Shown here in pieces: positions 1 through 5,719 of a stretch of DNA of 7,153 nt. Source of the stretch: Sphingobacteriaceae bacterium (GTDB taxonomy: Bacteria; Bacteroidota; Bacteroidia; Sphingobacteriales; Sphingobacteriaceae); NCBI GenBank assembly GCA_947458775.1, contig CANGZX010000037.1, positions 1-7,153 on the forward strand. Reading direction: 5' to 3'. A program made the position numbers and the translations under genes. The notes beneath the pieces are model-generated. The model searched no databases, was not told the DNA's origin, and saw only the letters and a list, made by a program, of their open reading frames with translations. Numbering within the stretch: the first letter of the stretch is position 1; each line of letters opens with the position of its first letter.

Positions 1-193
1 ACACATGATCGGCAATTACCTTATCGGTCATAATGGTTGCCGGGTTTGAGTTGATGATGGATACACTGATGCCTTCCTCTTTTAAAGAAAGTGCAGCTTG
101 AGATCCGGAATAATCAAACTCACAGGCTTGGCCGATAATGATGGGTCCAGAACCGATGATCAGGACAGATTGAATGGAGGTATCTTTAGGCAT
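1..193 (-). CDS. carB: Carbamoyl-phosphate synthase large subunit, N-terminal fragment
   Basis: This is the first 64 codons of CarB; the gene continues past the left edge, so it is partial because of the window and not broken. CarB uses ammonia passed from the CarA glutaminase subunit, bicarbonate and two ATP to make carbamoyl phosphate in the cytosol, for pyrimidine and arginine synthesis. The ATG at 193-191 opens [16 protein letters not shown], followed by the family's first nucleotide-binding loop and signature, [17 protein letters not shown] at about residues 14-30, and then [10 protein letters not shown] at about 48-57. Both blocks are hallmark CarB sequence, and the short lead before the Rossmann-like strand is the usual length, so the start is well supported. 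No Shine-Dalgarno is present. The gene is divergent from the peptidase gene at 494. Its leader holds two competing hairpins (210-257). carA is not in view. Confidence 0.95.
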   Translation of the reverse strand, partial: MPKDTSIQSVLIIGSGPIIIGQACEFDYSGSQAALSLKEEGISVSIINSNPATIMTDKVIADHV

Positions 194-209
194 AGGGCTA
201 TTAAAATGT

Positions 210-257
210 GGGATTTTCCTATGCGTTTTATGCGAAAATCCCGACTTATGTGTCGGG
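210..257 (-). promoter_or_regulatory. Alternative hairpins in the carB leader
   Basis: Two perfect inverted repeats share bases. Hairpin A pairs 210-218 with 234-242 (9 bp, GGGATTTTC with GAAAATCCC). Hairpin B pairs 240-245 with 252-257 (6 bp, CCCGAC with GTCGGG, 6-nt loop). They both need bases 240-242, so one RNA cannot form both fully. On the minus strand B is made first, then A, and A ends 17 nt before the carB ATG. The loop of A carries a direct repeat TATGCG (220-225 and 229-234, period 9). The arrangement resembles a leader switch or attenuator, but neither hairpin is followed by a strong T run on the minus strand. The pairing is seen directly; a regulatory role is inference. B could also be a generic extragenic palindrome. 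Confidence 0.35.
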
Positions 258-413
258 GCATAAAGATATGAAATTGGACTTAATTTGTAGGCTAAAAAAC
301 AAAAAAAATGTAGGGTGTAAAACAATTTCAATTCTTATTACGTTATAGCCTTATGTAATGAGGTAGTTGGTTTCTGATGCCAAGTACATTAGTTAGTTAC
401 AATTTGGTTGGTC
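258..413 (+). other. Non-coding stretch that may encode a small RNA
   Basis: I see no convincing gene here. The only ATG ORF of note on the plus strand is 26 codons (268-348), with no ribosome-binding signal and an unremarkable product. A near-match to the -7 element, TTAATTTG, lies at 280-287 (7 of 8 bases). A bulged hairpin can form at 356-391: TAATG (356-360) pairs with CATTA (387-391), and TTGGT (367-371) pairs with GCCAA (379-383), counting one G-U pair. A strong terminator follows at 414-447. Together these could define a plus-strand RNA of roughly 155 nt or a leader. I could not match it to a known RNA family such as 6S or tmRNA, and no tRNA signature is present. Confidence 0.2.
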
Positions 414-447
414 AAAAATCCCCTTGATGAAAATCGAGGGGATTTTT
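414..447 (+). terminator. Intrinsic terminator with GAAA tetraloop
   Basis: Bases 414-428 pair with 433-447 over 15 bp, all Watson-Crick except one G-U (425 with 436), around a GAAA loop at 429-432. The stem has a CCCC/GGGG core, an A run on its left side and a T run (443-447) on its right. This is a classic rho-independent terminator, working best on the plus strand, where the RNA loop is a stable GNRA type. It can also be read on the minus strand. It sits 46 bp before the peptidase ATG, with no gene upstream on the same strand, so what it terminates is unexplained. Confidence 0.75.
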
Positions 448-471
448 AGTAGAAATTGGCCGAGTTCTTCT

Positions 472-479
472 TAAGTTTG
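472..479 (+). promoter_or_regulatory. Bacteroidota -7 promoter element of the peptidase gene
   Basis: TAAGTTTG matches the Bacteroidota -7 consensus TAnnTTTG exactly. It lies downstream of the terminator at 414-447 and 14 nt before the ATG at 494. A -33 TTTG at the usual 17-20 nt spacing is not evident; a TTG at 456-458 is too close (13 nt). If used, the transcript would start roughly at 483-486 within an A run and have a leader of only about 10 nt. Confidence 0.45.
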
Positions 480-493
480 AAAAAAAATTACAC

Positions 494-2539
494 ATGAAAA
501 AAATAATCGTGTTAGCCTTGGGCCTATTTTATGTAGTACTAAACAGCGGATGTTCACAAACGCCCAATCCGGGACCGGATAAAGATGTAGTATTTAAAAA
601 CCTGGATACAACCGCAAATCCGGGTACCGATTTTTTTGCCTATGCCAATGGCGGCTGGATAAAGAAAAACCCAATACCGGCAGCCTATTCTGCTTGGGGT
701 ATTGGCAATTTGGTAAGCGAAGAAATTCGGAACCAATTGAGAAAAATTAGTGAAGATGCTTTAAATGAGCATGCTGCAAAAGGGAGCAATAGCCAAAAAA
801 TTGGCGATTTTTATGCTAGCGGCATGGATTCAATAAAAATTGAGCAACAGGGTCTTAGCCCACTAAAAGTCGAATTCGACGCCATTGACCAATTAAAAGA
901 TGTAAAAAGTGTATTGGCTACTATTGCCCATTTACATACTATTGGAGTGGGTACATTTATTAGCCCGGGCATTTACCAAGATGCAAAGAAAAGCGACAAA
1001 ATGGCCTTGCATTTATGGCAAGGTGGCTTGGGCTTGCCTAACCGCGATTACTATTTCAATACGGATAAAAAAACAAGTGATATTCGAAAAGATTATGCCG
1101 AAACGCACTTGCCTACCATGCTTCAATTATCGGGTTTAAGCGATGTGGATGCGAATAAAGCGGCCAAGGCGGTATTTGCTATTGAAAAAGATTTGGCATC
1201 CAAATCGAGAAAACTGGAAGATTTACGTGACCCCTATGCCAATTACAATAAACTATCTATCAACCAATTACATGCACTAACACCCGCTATAGATTGGGTA
1301 ATCGTATTTGAAAAAATGGAGTTAAAAAAGGTAGATTCTGTAATTGTTGGTCAACCAGAATTTTACCAAGAAGTAAATACGCTATTAAAAAAATATACCC
1401 TAAACGATTGGAAAGCCTACCTACGTTGGAATGTACTAAGCAGTTTTGCGCCATACCTACACAAAGCGGTGGTAGATGAAGATTTCCGCTTCCACGGCAA
1501 GGTAATTTCGGGCAAAAAAGAACAATTGCCCCGTTGGAAAAAGGTATTGGATGCCGAAAATGGATTGATGGGCGAAGTATTGGGCCAACTGTTTGTAAAA
1601 GAATACTTTCCTGAAACAGCCAAAAAACGCTACGAAAAATTAGTAGAAGCCATACGTGATACTTACCGTGAACGCATTAAAACTTTGGATTGGATGAGCG
1701 CCGAAACCAAGGCTAAAGCCCTTATAAAATTGAATAAGATTAGTAAAAAAGTGGGCTATCCTGAAAAATGGAAAGACTTCTCTTCATTAGAAATCAATAG
1801 AGATTCGTACGTAGGAAACATCATGAAAGCCAATAAATTTTGGAATGCATATGAGATAAAAAAATTGGGTAAACCGGTAGATCGTACCGAATGGGATATG
1901 ACCCCACAAACCTATAATGCGTATTACAATCCATCAAATAACGAAATTGTATTGCCGGCAGCCATATTTACTATTCCCGGCATGCGTGACGAAGAGGTGG
2001 ATGATGCCGTGGTATACGGCTATGCAGGCGCTTCTACCATTGGGCACGAAATTACCCATGGTTTCGACGATGAAGGCCGACAGTTTGATGCCGATGGAAA
2101 CCTGAAAAGCTGGTGGACCAAAGCCGATGGAGATAAATTTAATGCAAAAGCAGCCCTTATGGTAAAACAGTTCGATGATTTTGTGGTACTAGACAGCCTC
2201 CATGTAAATGGTAAAGCTACCCTAGGCGAAAACATTGCAGATTTGGGCGGTATTGTATTGGGATATGAAGCTTTTAAGAAAACAGCGCAGTATAAAGCTG
2301 GCAAGAAAATAAATGGCCTAACGCCACAACAGCGCTATTTCTTGGGCTATGCGCTGGGCTGGTTAGGGGCACAACGCAACGAACGTTTGGCCAATCAGAT
2401 TTTAACCGATGTACACTCACCGGCTAACTTACGGGTAAACGGACCATTTGCTAACCTACCCGAATTTTATGAAGCCTTTGGCATTAAACAAGGAAACCCC
2501 ATGTGGCGCCCTGAGGCTGTACGAGTAAAAATCTGGTAA
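494..2539 (+). CDS. pepO: M13 family zinc metallopeptidase (neprilysin/PepO-like), lipoprotein
   Basis: This 681-residue protein has the usual length for the M13 (neprilysin, PepO) family, which cuts peptides using one zinc ion. Visible catalytic features are HEITH at 518-522 (two zinc ligands and the catalytic Glu), ENIAD at 579-583 (third ligand Glu579 plus Asp583), the substrate-binding NAYY at 475-478, and His641 and Arg647 in the conserved HSPxNxR stretch that stabilises the transition state. The C-terminus reads VKIW, where the eukaryotic enzymes have a Cys-containing ending. Residues 1-19 form a lipoprotein signal with Cys20 after NSG, so the enzyme should be membrane-anchored and act in the periplasm or at the outer membrane. 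Cys20 is the only cysteine, so the disulfides of mammalian relatives are absent. The ATG is supported by the complete signal peptide. The gene heads a tight run with pnuC 19 nt downstream. The symbol pepO is a family-level name; its natural substrates are unknown. Confidence 0.95.
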   Translation: MKKIIVLALGLFYVVLNSGCSQTPNPGPDKDVVFKNLDTTANPGTDFFAYANGGWIKKNPIPAAYSAWGIGNLVSEEIRNQLRKISEDALNEHAAKGSNSQKIGDFYASGMDSIKIEQQGLSPLKVEFDAIDQLKDVKSVLATIAHLHTIGVGTFISPGIYQDAKKSDKMALHLWQGGLGLPNRDYYFNTDKKTSDIRKDYAETHLPTMLQLSGLSDVDANKAAKAVFAIEKDLASKSRKLEDLRDPYANYNKLSINQLHALTPAIDWVIVFEKMELKKVDSVIVGQPEFYQEVNTLLKKYTLNDWKAYLRWNVLSSFAPYLHKAVVDEDFRFHGKVISGKKEQLPRWKKVLDAENGLMGEVLGQLFVKEYFPETAKKRYEKLVEAIRDTYRERIKTLDWMSAETKAKALIKLNKISKKVGYPEKWKDFSSLEINRDSYVGNIMKANKFWNAYEIKKLGKPVDRTEWDMTPQTYNAYYNPSNNEIVLPAAIFTIPGMRDEEVDDAVVYGYAGASTIGHEITHGFDDEGRQFDADGNLKSWWTKADGDKFNAKAALMVKQFDDFVVLDSLHVNGKATLGENIADLGGIVLGYEAFKKTAQYKAGKKINGLTPQQRYFLGYALGWLGAQRNERLANQILTDVHSPANLRVNGPFANLPEFYEAFGIKQGNPMWRPEAVRVKIW

Positions 2540-2542
2540 GTT

Positions 2543-2558
2543 TACACACCTACACACC
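2543..2558 (+). repeat. Tandem 8-bp repeat before the pnuC start
   Basis: TACACACC occurs twice back to back (2543-2550 and 2551-2558). It fills nearly all of the 19-nt gap between the peptidase stop and the GTG start of pnuC. There is no Shine-Dalgarno in this gap. Gain or loss of one unit would change the leader length without changing either protein. TAAGTTTA at 2537-2544 overlaps the peptidase stop and is a 7-of-8 match to the -7 promoter consensus. Confidence 0.6.
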
Positions 2559-3158
2559 GTGATTGAAACACTAAGCACCTGGCTGCAAGAGCAGTCACTT
2601 TTAGAAACAATTGGCGTAATTACGGGCATTTTGTGCGTGTATTTAGCCGCCAAAAACAATATTTGGAATTGGCCCATTGCCATTGTAAGTGTGGGCATTT
2701 ATATTGTTATTTTTTTAGAAGCAAAACTCTATGCCGATACAGGCCTGCAGGTATATTTCTTAGCCATGAACATTTATGGCTGGTGGTTTTGGAGTAGGAA
2801 ACCCGCCGATGCGCCCAAGGTACCCGTAAAGCGCATTAGCAAAATAGAAATTCTGCTTTCACTACTTGGTATAGCTGTATTTACCACCCTTATTGGCTTT
2901 TTTCTTTACCATAAAACCGATGCTGCTTTCCCATTTATTGATAGTTTTTGTACCGCCTGTAGCTTGGTAGCACAAATTTTCTTGGCCCGTAAAGTAGTAG
3001 AAAACTGGCTAATTTGGATTTTTGTAGATATTATTTATGTGGGTGTTTACCTAGCCAAGGGCCTACACCTTACCGCAGGTATGTATGCCTTATACATCTA
3101 CATTGCGCTCATGGGTTATTTAGCTTGGCGGAAAGAGTTTAACCAACAAAAAGCATGA
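2559..3158 (+). CDS. pnuC: PnuC-type nicotinamide riboside transporter
   Basis: PnuC proteins are inner-membrane facilitators of nicotinamide riboside; uptake is driven by phosphorylation of the substrate inside the cell. The 199 residues match the usual length and show about seven hydrophobic segments (near 15-32, 36-53, 60-78, 97-118, 127-144, 150-166 and 171-190). Family landmarks are WNWPIA at 36-41, the EAKLYADTGLQ block at 54-64, YGWWFW at 73-78, and NWLIW (149-153, a WxxW motif) followed by the VDIIYVGVYLAKGL block at 156-169. The start is GTG: no in-frame ATG lies before residue 70, and starting at GTG preserves the first membrane segment. The related PnuT proteins carry thiamine, but the next gene is a NadR-type kinase overlapping by ATGA, and no TPP riboswitch is apparent, so nicotinamide riboside is the better call. 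Confidence 0.92.
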   Translation: MIETLSTWLQEQSLLETIGVITGILCVYLAAKNNIWNWPIAIVSVGIYIVIFLEAKLYADTGLQVYFLAMNIYGWWFWSRKPADAPKVPVKRISKIEILLSLLGIAVFTTLIGFFLYHKTDAAFPFIDSFCTACSLVAQIFLARKVVENWLIWIFVDIIYVGVYLAKGLHLTAGMYALYIYIALMGYLAWRKEFNQQKA

Positions 3159-3682
3159 GCAAGGGTATAAAAAAAATCGCCATTGTTGGGCCCGAATCTA
3201 CTGGAAAATCGAGTATTTCTGCACGTTTAGCAGCACACTACCATACCATATGGGTGCCCGAGTATGCCCGCGAATACTGCGAAAAACTGACAGCTCCTTG
3301 TACCTGGCAAGATGAAATTAACATGTTCCATGGACAGTTAGCATTGGAAAAAGAACTACTACCCAAGGCCAATACACTATTAATTTGCGATACCACTTTT
3401 ATTACAGTTAAAATTTGGAGCGATGCTTTTTTTGGACAATCGCCACAAGAAGTGCTCGATGAATTACCCAAACACACCTACGATTTTTACCTACTTATGG
3501 ATGTAGACTTGCCTTGGGAGGAAGACCCCCTACGAGATTTCCCGAACCAACGAGAACATTTTATGCAAGTATGGCATAAAGAATTGAAAGCCATAAATGC
3601 CAAATACCAAGTAATTTCCGGGCAAGGAGACATTCGCTTTCAGCGGGCAGTACAAGCTATTGATAGCTTTTTAGCCGTATAA
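3155..3682 (+). CDS. NadR-like ribosylnicotinamide kinase, single-domain (AAA-type P-loop ATPase)
   Basis: This 175-residue cytosolic P-loop protein resembles the C-terminal kinase domain of NadR, which phosphorylates nicotinamide riboside to NMN. The Walker A motif GPESTGKS is at 12-19, the NadR-typical PEYARE at 35-40, a Walker B-like TLLICDT at 74-80 with Asp79, and a probable lid region with Arg127 and Arg133 in the DPLRDFPNQREHF block at 124-136. It lacks both the DNA-binding and the NMN adenylyltransferase domains of enterobacterial NadR, so NMN must be converted to NAD by another enzyme. Its ATG overlaps the pnuC stop (ATGA, 3155-3158), implying translational coupling and supporting the transport-plus-trapping role. 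An A8 run at 3169-3176 lies within codons 5-8. A generic annotation would be 'AAA family ATPase'. The family assignment is firm; the exact substrate is inferred from family and neighbour. Confidence 0.85.
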   Translation: MSKGIKKIAIVGPESTGKSSISARLAAHYHTIWVPEYAREYCEKLTAPCTWQDEINMFHGQLALEKELLPKANTLLICDTTFITVKIWSDAFFGQSPQEVLDELPKHTYDFYLLMDVDLPWEEDPLRDFPNQREHFMQVWHKELKAINAKYQVISGQGDIRFQRAVQAIDSFLAV

Positions 3683-3686
3683 ATTG

Positions 3687-3694
3687 TACTTTCG
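3687..3694 (+). promoter_or_regulatory. Possible -7 promoter element of the terC-family gene
   Basis: TACTTTCG matches TAnnTTTG at 7 of 8 positions. It begins 5 nt after the kinase stop codon and ends 4 nt before the ATG at 3699. No clear -33 element is found at the expected spacing. If active, the transcript would begin at or next to the ATG, and the TTG at 3684 would lie upstream of the RNA start and could not be used. Confidence 0.35.
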
Positions 3695-3698
3695 TTTT

Positions 3699-4484
3699 AT
3701 GGAATTTTTAAGCAACCCCGAAATCTGGATTTCACTGATTACCCTAAGCGTATTAGAAATCGTTTTAGGTATCGATAACATCATTTTCATCTCCATTTTA
3801 GCCGGTAAATTACCGGAAAATCAACAAAAAAAAGCTCGTCAGTTAGGTTTAGCCCTAGCCATGATTACTCGGGTATTGCTATTACTTTCCTTAAGTTGGA
3901 TGATGACCCTCACCAAGCCCCTCTTCAACATGGCACATTTAATTAGCCTTACTGAAGGTGAGTGGGTAGAAAAACTAGCCATTTCGGGTCGCGATTTAAT
4001 CCTCTTAATTGGGGGCTTGTTCTTAATTTATAAAAGCACCAGCGAAATTCACGAGAAATTGGAAGGTGCTAATCACGCAGATGGAAGTAAGAAAAAACTT
4101 TCTTTCTCGGCAACCATCGTACAAATTCTCTTGTTAGATATTGTATTCTCTCTCGATTCGGTGATTACCGCTGTGGGCATGGCCAGCCACGTAGAAGTAA
4201 TGATTGCCGCTGTAATTATTGCCGTAATCGTAATGATGCTAGCCGCTGGAGGTATTAGTAACTTTGTAAACAATCATCCAACGGTTAAAATGTTGGCGCT
4301 GTCGTTTTTATTGTTAATTGGTGTATCGCTCTTAGCAGAAGCCTTTGAACAACACATTCCAAAAGGTTATGTTTACTTTGCTATGGCCTTCTCGGTTTTG
4401 GTAGAAATGCTCAACTTGCGGGTAAAAAGCAAAACCAAACCGGTGCAATTACACAACACGCCCGAAGCGCCTAAAGAAGATTAA
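3699..4484 (+). CDS. TerC family integral membrane protein (YgdQ-like)
   Basis: This 261-residue inner-membrane protein belongs to the TerC family and most resembles the short E. coli YgdQ type, without CBS or CorC domains. It has about seven hydrophobic segments. The family blocks are LEIVLGIDNIIF (19-30, acidic Asp26 in the membrane), GRDLILLIGGLFLI (97-110), LLLDIVFSLDSVITAVG (144-160, with Asp147 and Asp153), HPTVKMLALSFLLLIG (193-208) and PKGYVYFAMAFS (221-232). The buried acidic residues suit metal-ion transport, and some TerC relatives export manganese, but YgdQ-type proteins have no settled function. The frame is open from a TTG at 3684, but the ATG at 3699 aligns with the YgdQ N-terminus and follows a -7-like element, so I use it. 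The gene follows the kinase by 16 nt, and its stop overlaps the convergent methyltransferase stop by 4 nt. Confidence 0.9.
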   Translation: MEFLSNPEIWISLITLSVLEIVLGIDNIIFISILAGKLPENQQKKARQLGLALAMITRVLLLLSLSWMMTLTKPLFNMAHLISLTEGEWVEKLAISGRDLILLIGGLFLIYKSTSEIHEKLEGANHADGSKKKLSFSATIVQILLLDIVFSLDSVITAVGMASHVEVMIAAVIIAVIVMMLAAGGISNFVNNHPTVKMLALSFLLLIGVSLLAEAFEQHIPKGYVYFAMAFSVLVEMLNLRVKSKTKPVQLHNTPEAPKED

Positions 4485-5668
4485 AACACCCTACAGAACA
4501 GTCCTTTTAAATATTCTCCCTCAGGGAAAGAAGAGCGAATTGGGTGATCTTCGGGTTGGCAAAACTGATCGATAAATTGCACCTCTTTGCCGGCATCTAA
4601 AGCTGCCCATGCCAAAATTTGCTTAAAGGTATCTATATCTACGGCTCCCGAACAAGAAAAAGTAGCCAAAAAGCCGCCTTTGTTCAATAGGCCCATGGCC
4701 AAGCGGTTTAAATCTTTATACGCTCTCGAAGCCTTGGTTAAAGCCGAACGTGAGGGTGCATATTTGGGTGGATCGAGCACAATAAGGTCGAATGTATCGC
4801 CACTCTCTAAAAAAACACGCAGCTGTTTATTTACATCAGACTGGATGGAAGCTTGTTGCGAAGCTTTAAATCCATTCAATTTGATATTCTTTTTCAACGT
4901 ATCAATTGCCAAAGCCGAACTGTCTACACTAACCACCTTTTTAGCTCCGGCAGCCAAGGCGTTTAAGGTAAAACCGCCCGAATACGAAAAGCAATCCAAT
5001 ACCACTTTCCCTTTGCTGTGAGCAGCAACCTTTTTACGGTTATCTCGTTGGTCGCAGTAAAAGCCCGATTTTTGTCCATCGGCAATATTTACTTGATAAC
5101 GAATGCCGTTTTCAACCACCTCAATAAATTCTGGTGGCGCCACACCGGCTAAAATTCCTGCCGAAGCATCTAAACCTTCGTGCGCACGGGCATGGGCATC
5201 GCTACGGTCAAAAATGCCTTTCGGTTTTAACAATTTTTGCAATTCATCTAGCCAAATAGCTTTGGCTTTTTCCATACCCGAGGTTAGTATTTGTACCGAT
5301 AAAAAATCGGCATATTTATCTACTATTAAACCTGGCAAGTAATCGGCCTCACTAAAAATCAATCTACAGGTATTCGTTTCAGCAGTAGCCAATAGCTGCG
5401 TACGAGCGCTCACTGCTTGCTGTATGCGGCTACGCCACCAGGTTTCATCAATCACCTGCTCGGCATCCCAAGCCAATACCCGTACCGCCACTCTCGATTG
5501 TGCATTGTAAAAACCAGTAGCCAAAAAATCACCTTTGGAATCTAATACCGTTACCAAATCTCCGTTCTCGGGCTTACCCGTTATTTTTTCAATAGCCCCC
5601 GAAAAAATCCAGGGGTGTAATTGCCTTACGGCCTTTTCTTTTCCTTTACGTAAATAGATGCTGTACAT
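4481..5668 (-). CDS. rlmI: Class I SAM-dependent rRNA methyltransferase, RlmI type (23S rRNA m5C)
   Basis: This 395-residue protein has the length and layout of RlmI, which uses S-adenosylmethionine to methylate C1962 of 23S rRNA in the cytosol. A PUA RNA-binding domain lies near residues 2-75 (HPWIFSGAI at 18-26), then a central domain, then a Rossmann methyltransferase domain from about 190. Key blocks are DGQKSGFYCDQR (197-208), the SAM-binding LDCFSYSGGF (224-233), VDSS (248-251), the catalytic LDPPKY (298-303) and FSCSG (337-341) with candidate nucleophile Cys339. The ATG at 5668-5666 gives the expected PUA start and lies 4 nt after an exact minus-strand -7 element. It is divergent from tadA across 51 bp and overlaps the end of the terC-family gene. 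Relatives such as RlmK or other COG1092 members are possible, so the target base is inferred by family. Confidence 0.9.
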   Translation of the reverse strand: MYSIYLRKGKEKAVRQLHPWIFSGAIEKITGKPENGDLVTVLDSKGDFLATGFYNAQSRVAVRVLAWDAEQVIDETWWRSRIQQAVSARTQLLATAETNTCRLIFSEADYLPGLIVDKYADFLSVQILTSGMEKAKAIWLDELQKLLKPKGIFDRSDAHARAHEGLDASAGILAGVAPPEFIEVVENGIRYQVNIADGQKSGFYCDQRDNRKKVAAHSKGKVVLDCFSYSGGFTLNALAAGAKKVVSVDSSALAIDTLKKNIKLNGFKASQQASIQSDVNKQLRVFLESGDTFDLIVLDPPKYAPSRSALTKASRAYKDLNRLAMGLLNKGGFLATFSCSGAVDIDTFKQILAWAALDAGKEVQFIDQFCQPEDHPIRSSFPEGEYLKGLFCRVF

Positions 5669-5672
5669 GGCA

Positions 5673-5680
5673 CAAATCTA
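5673..5680 (-). promoter_or_regulatory. -7 promoter element of rlmI
   Basis: Read on the minus strand, 5680-5673 is TAGATTTG, an exact TAnnTTTG match. Only 4 nt separate it from the rlmI ATG, so the mRNA would be leaderless or nearly so. A -33 TTTG at standard spacing is not seen. It lies within the 51-bp spacer shared with tadA. Confidence 0.5.
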
Positions 5681-5704
5681 GTCAAAGATTTCCTTTTCAT
5701 TTTC

Positions 5705-5712
5705 TACCTTTG
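5705..5712 (+). promoter_or_regulatory. -7 promoter element of tadA
   Basis: TACCTTTG is an exact TAnnTTTG match, 7 nt before the tadA ATG at 5720. The implied RNA start is within a few bases of the ATG, which supports that ATG over the internal one at 5774. The upstream -33 region would fall at about 5681-5688, directly beside the rlmI -7 element, and has no clear TTTG. Confidence 0.5.
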
Positions 5713-5719
5713 GCATACC

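Noticed and set aside
268..348. 26-codon ATG ORF on the plus strand in the intergenic region
   Set aside because: No ribosome-binding signal, no recognisable product, and an A-rich low-complexity centre. Chance ORFs of this length are expected.
194..493. tRNA, tmRNA or CRISPR content in the 300-bp intergenic region
   Set aside because: No T-loop GGTTCGAATCC-like motif, no CCA-ended acceptor pairing, and no spaced repeats were found.
2020..2304. 94-codon minus-strand ORF inside the peptidase gene
   Set aside because: It is antisense to the HEITH and ENIAD active-site region of the M13 peptidase, with no domain features; a coding shadow.
2500..2560. TPP riboswitch before pnuC (which would make it a PnuT thiamine transporter)
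   Set aside because: A CTGAG string occurs at about 2511 but lies inside the peptidase coding sequence without the other conserved thi-box elements, and the next gene is a NadR-type kinase, not a thiamine enzyme.
3684..3698. TTG start giving a 5-residue extension of the TerC-family protein
   Set aside because: The ATG at 3699 aligns with YgdQ-type N-termini, and the TTG lies upstream of the -7-like element at 3687-3694.
4587..5021. 144-codon ORF antisense to the RlmI-type gene
   Set aside because: It lies wholly opposite a well-supported coding region, has no family features, and is the expected shadow of rlmI codon use.
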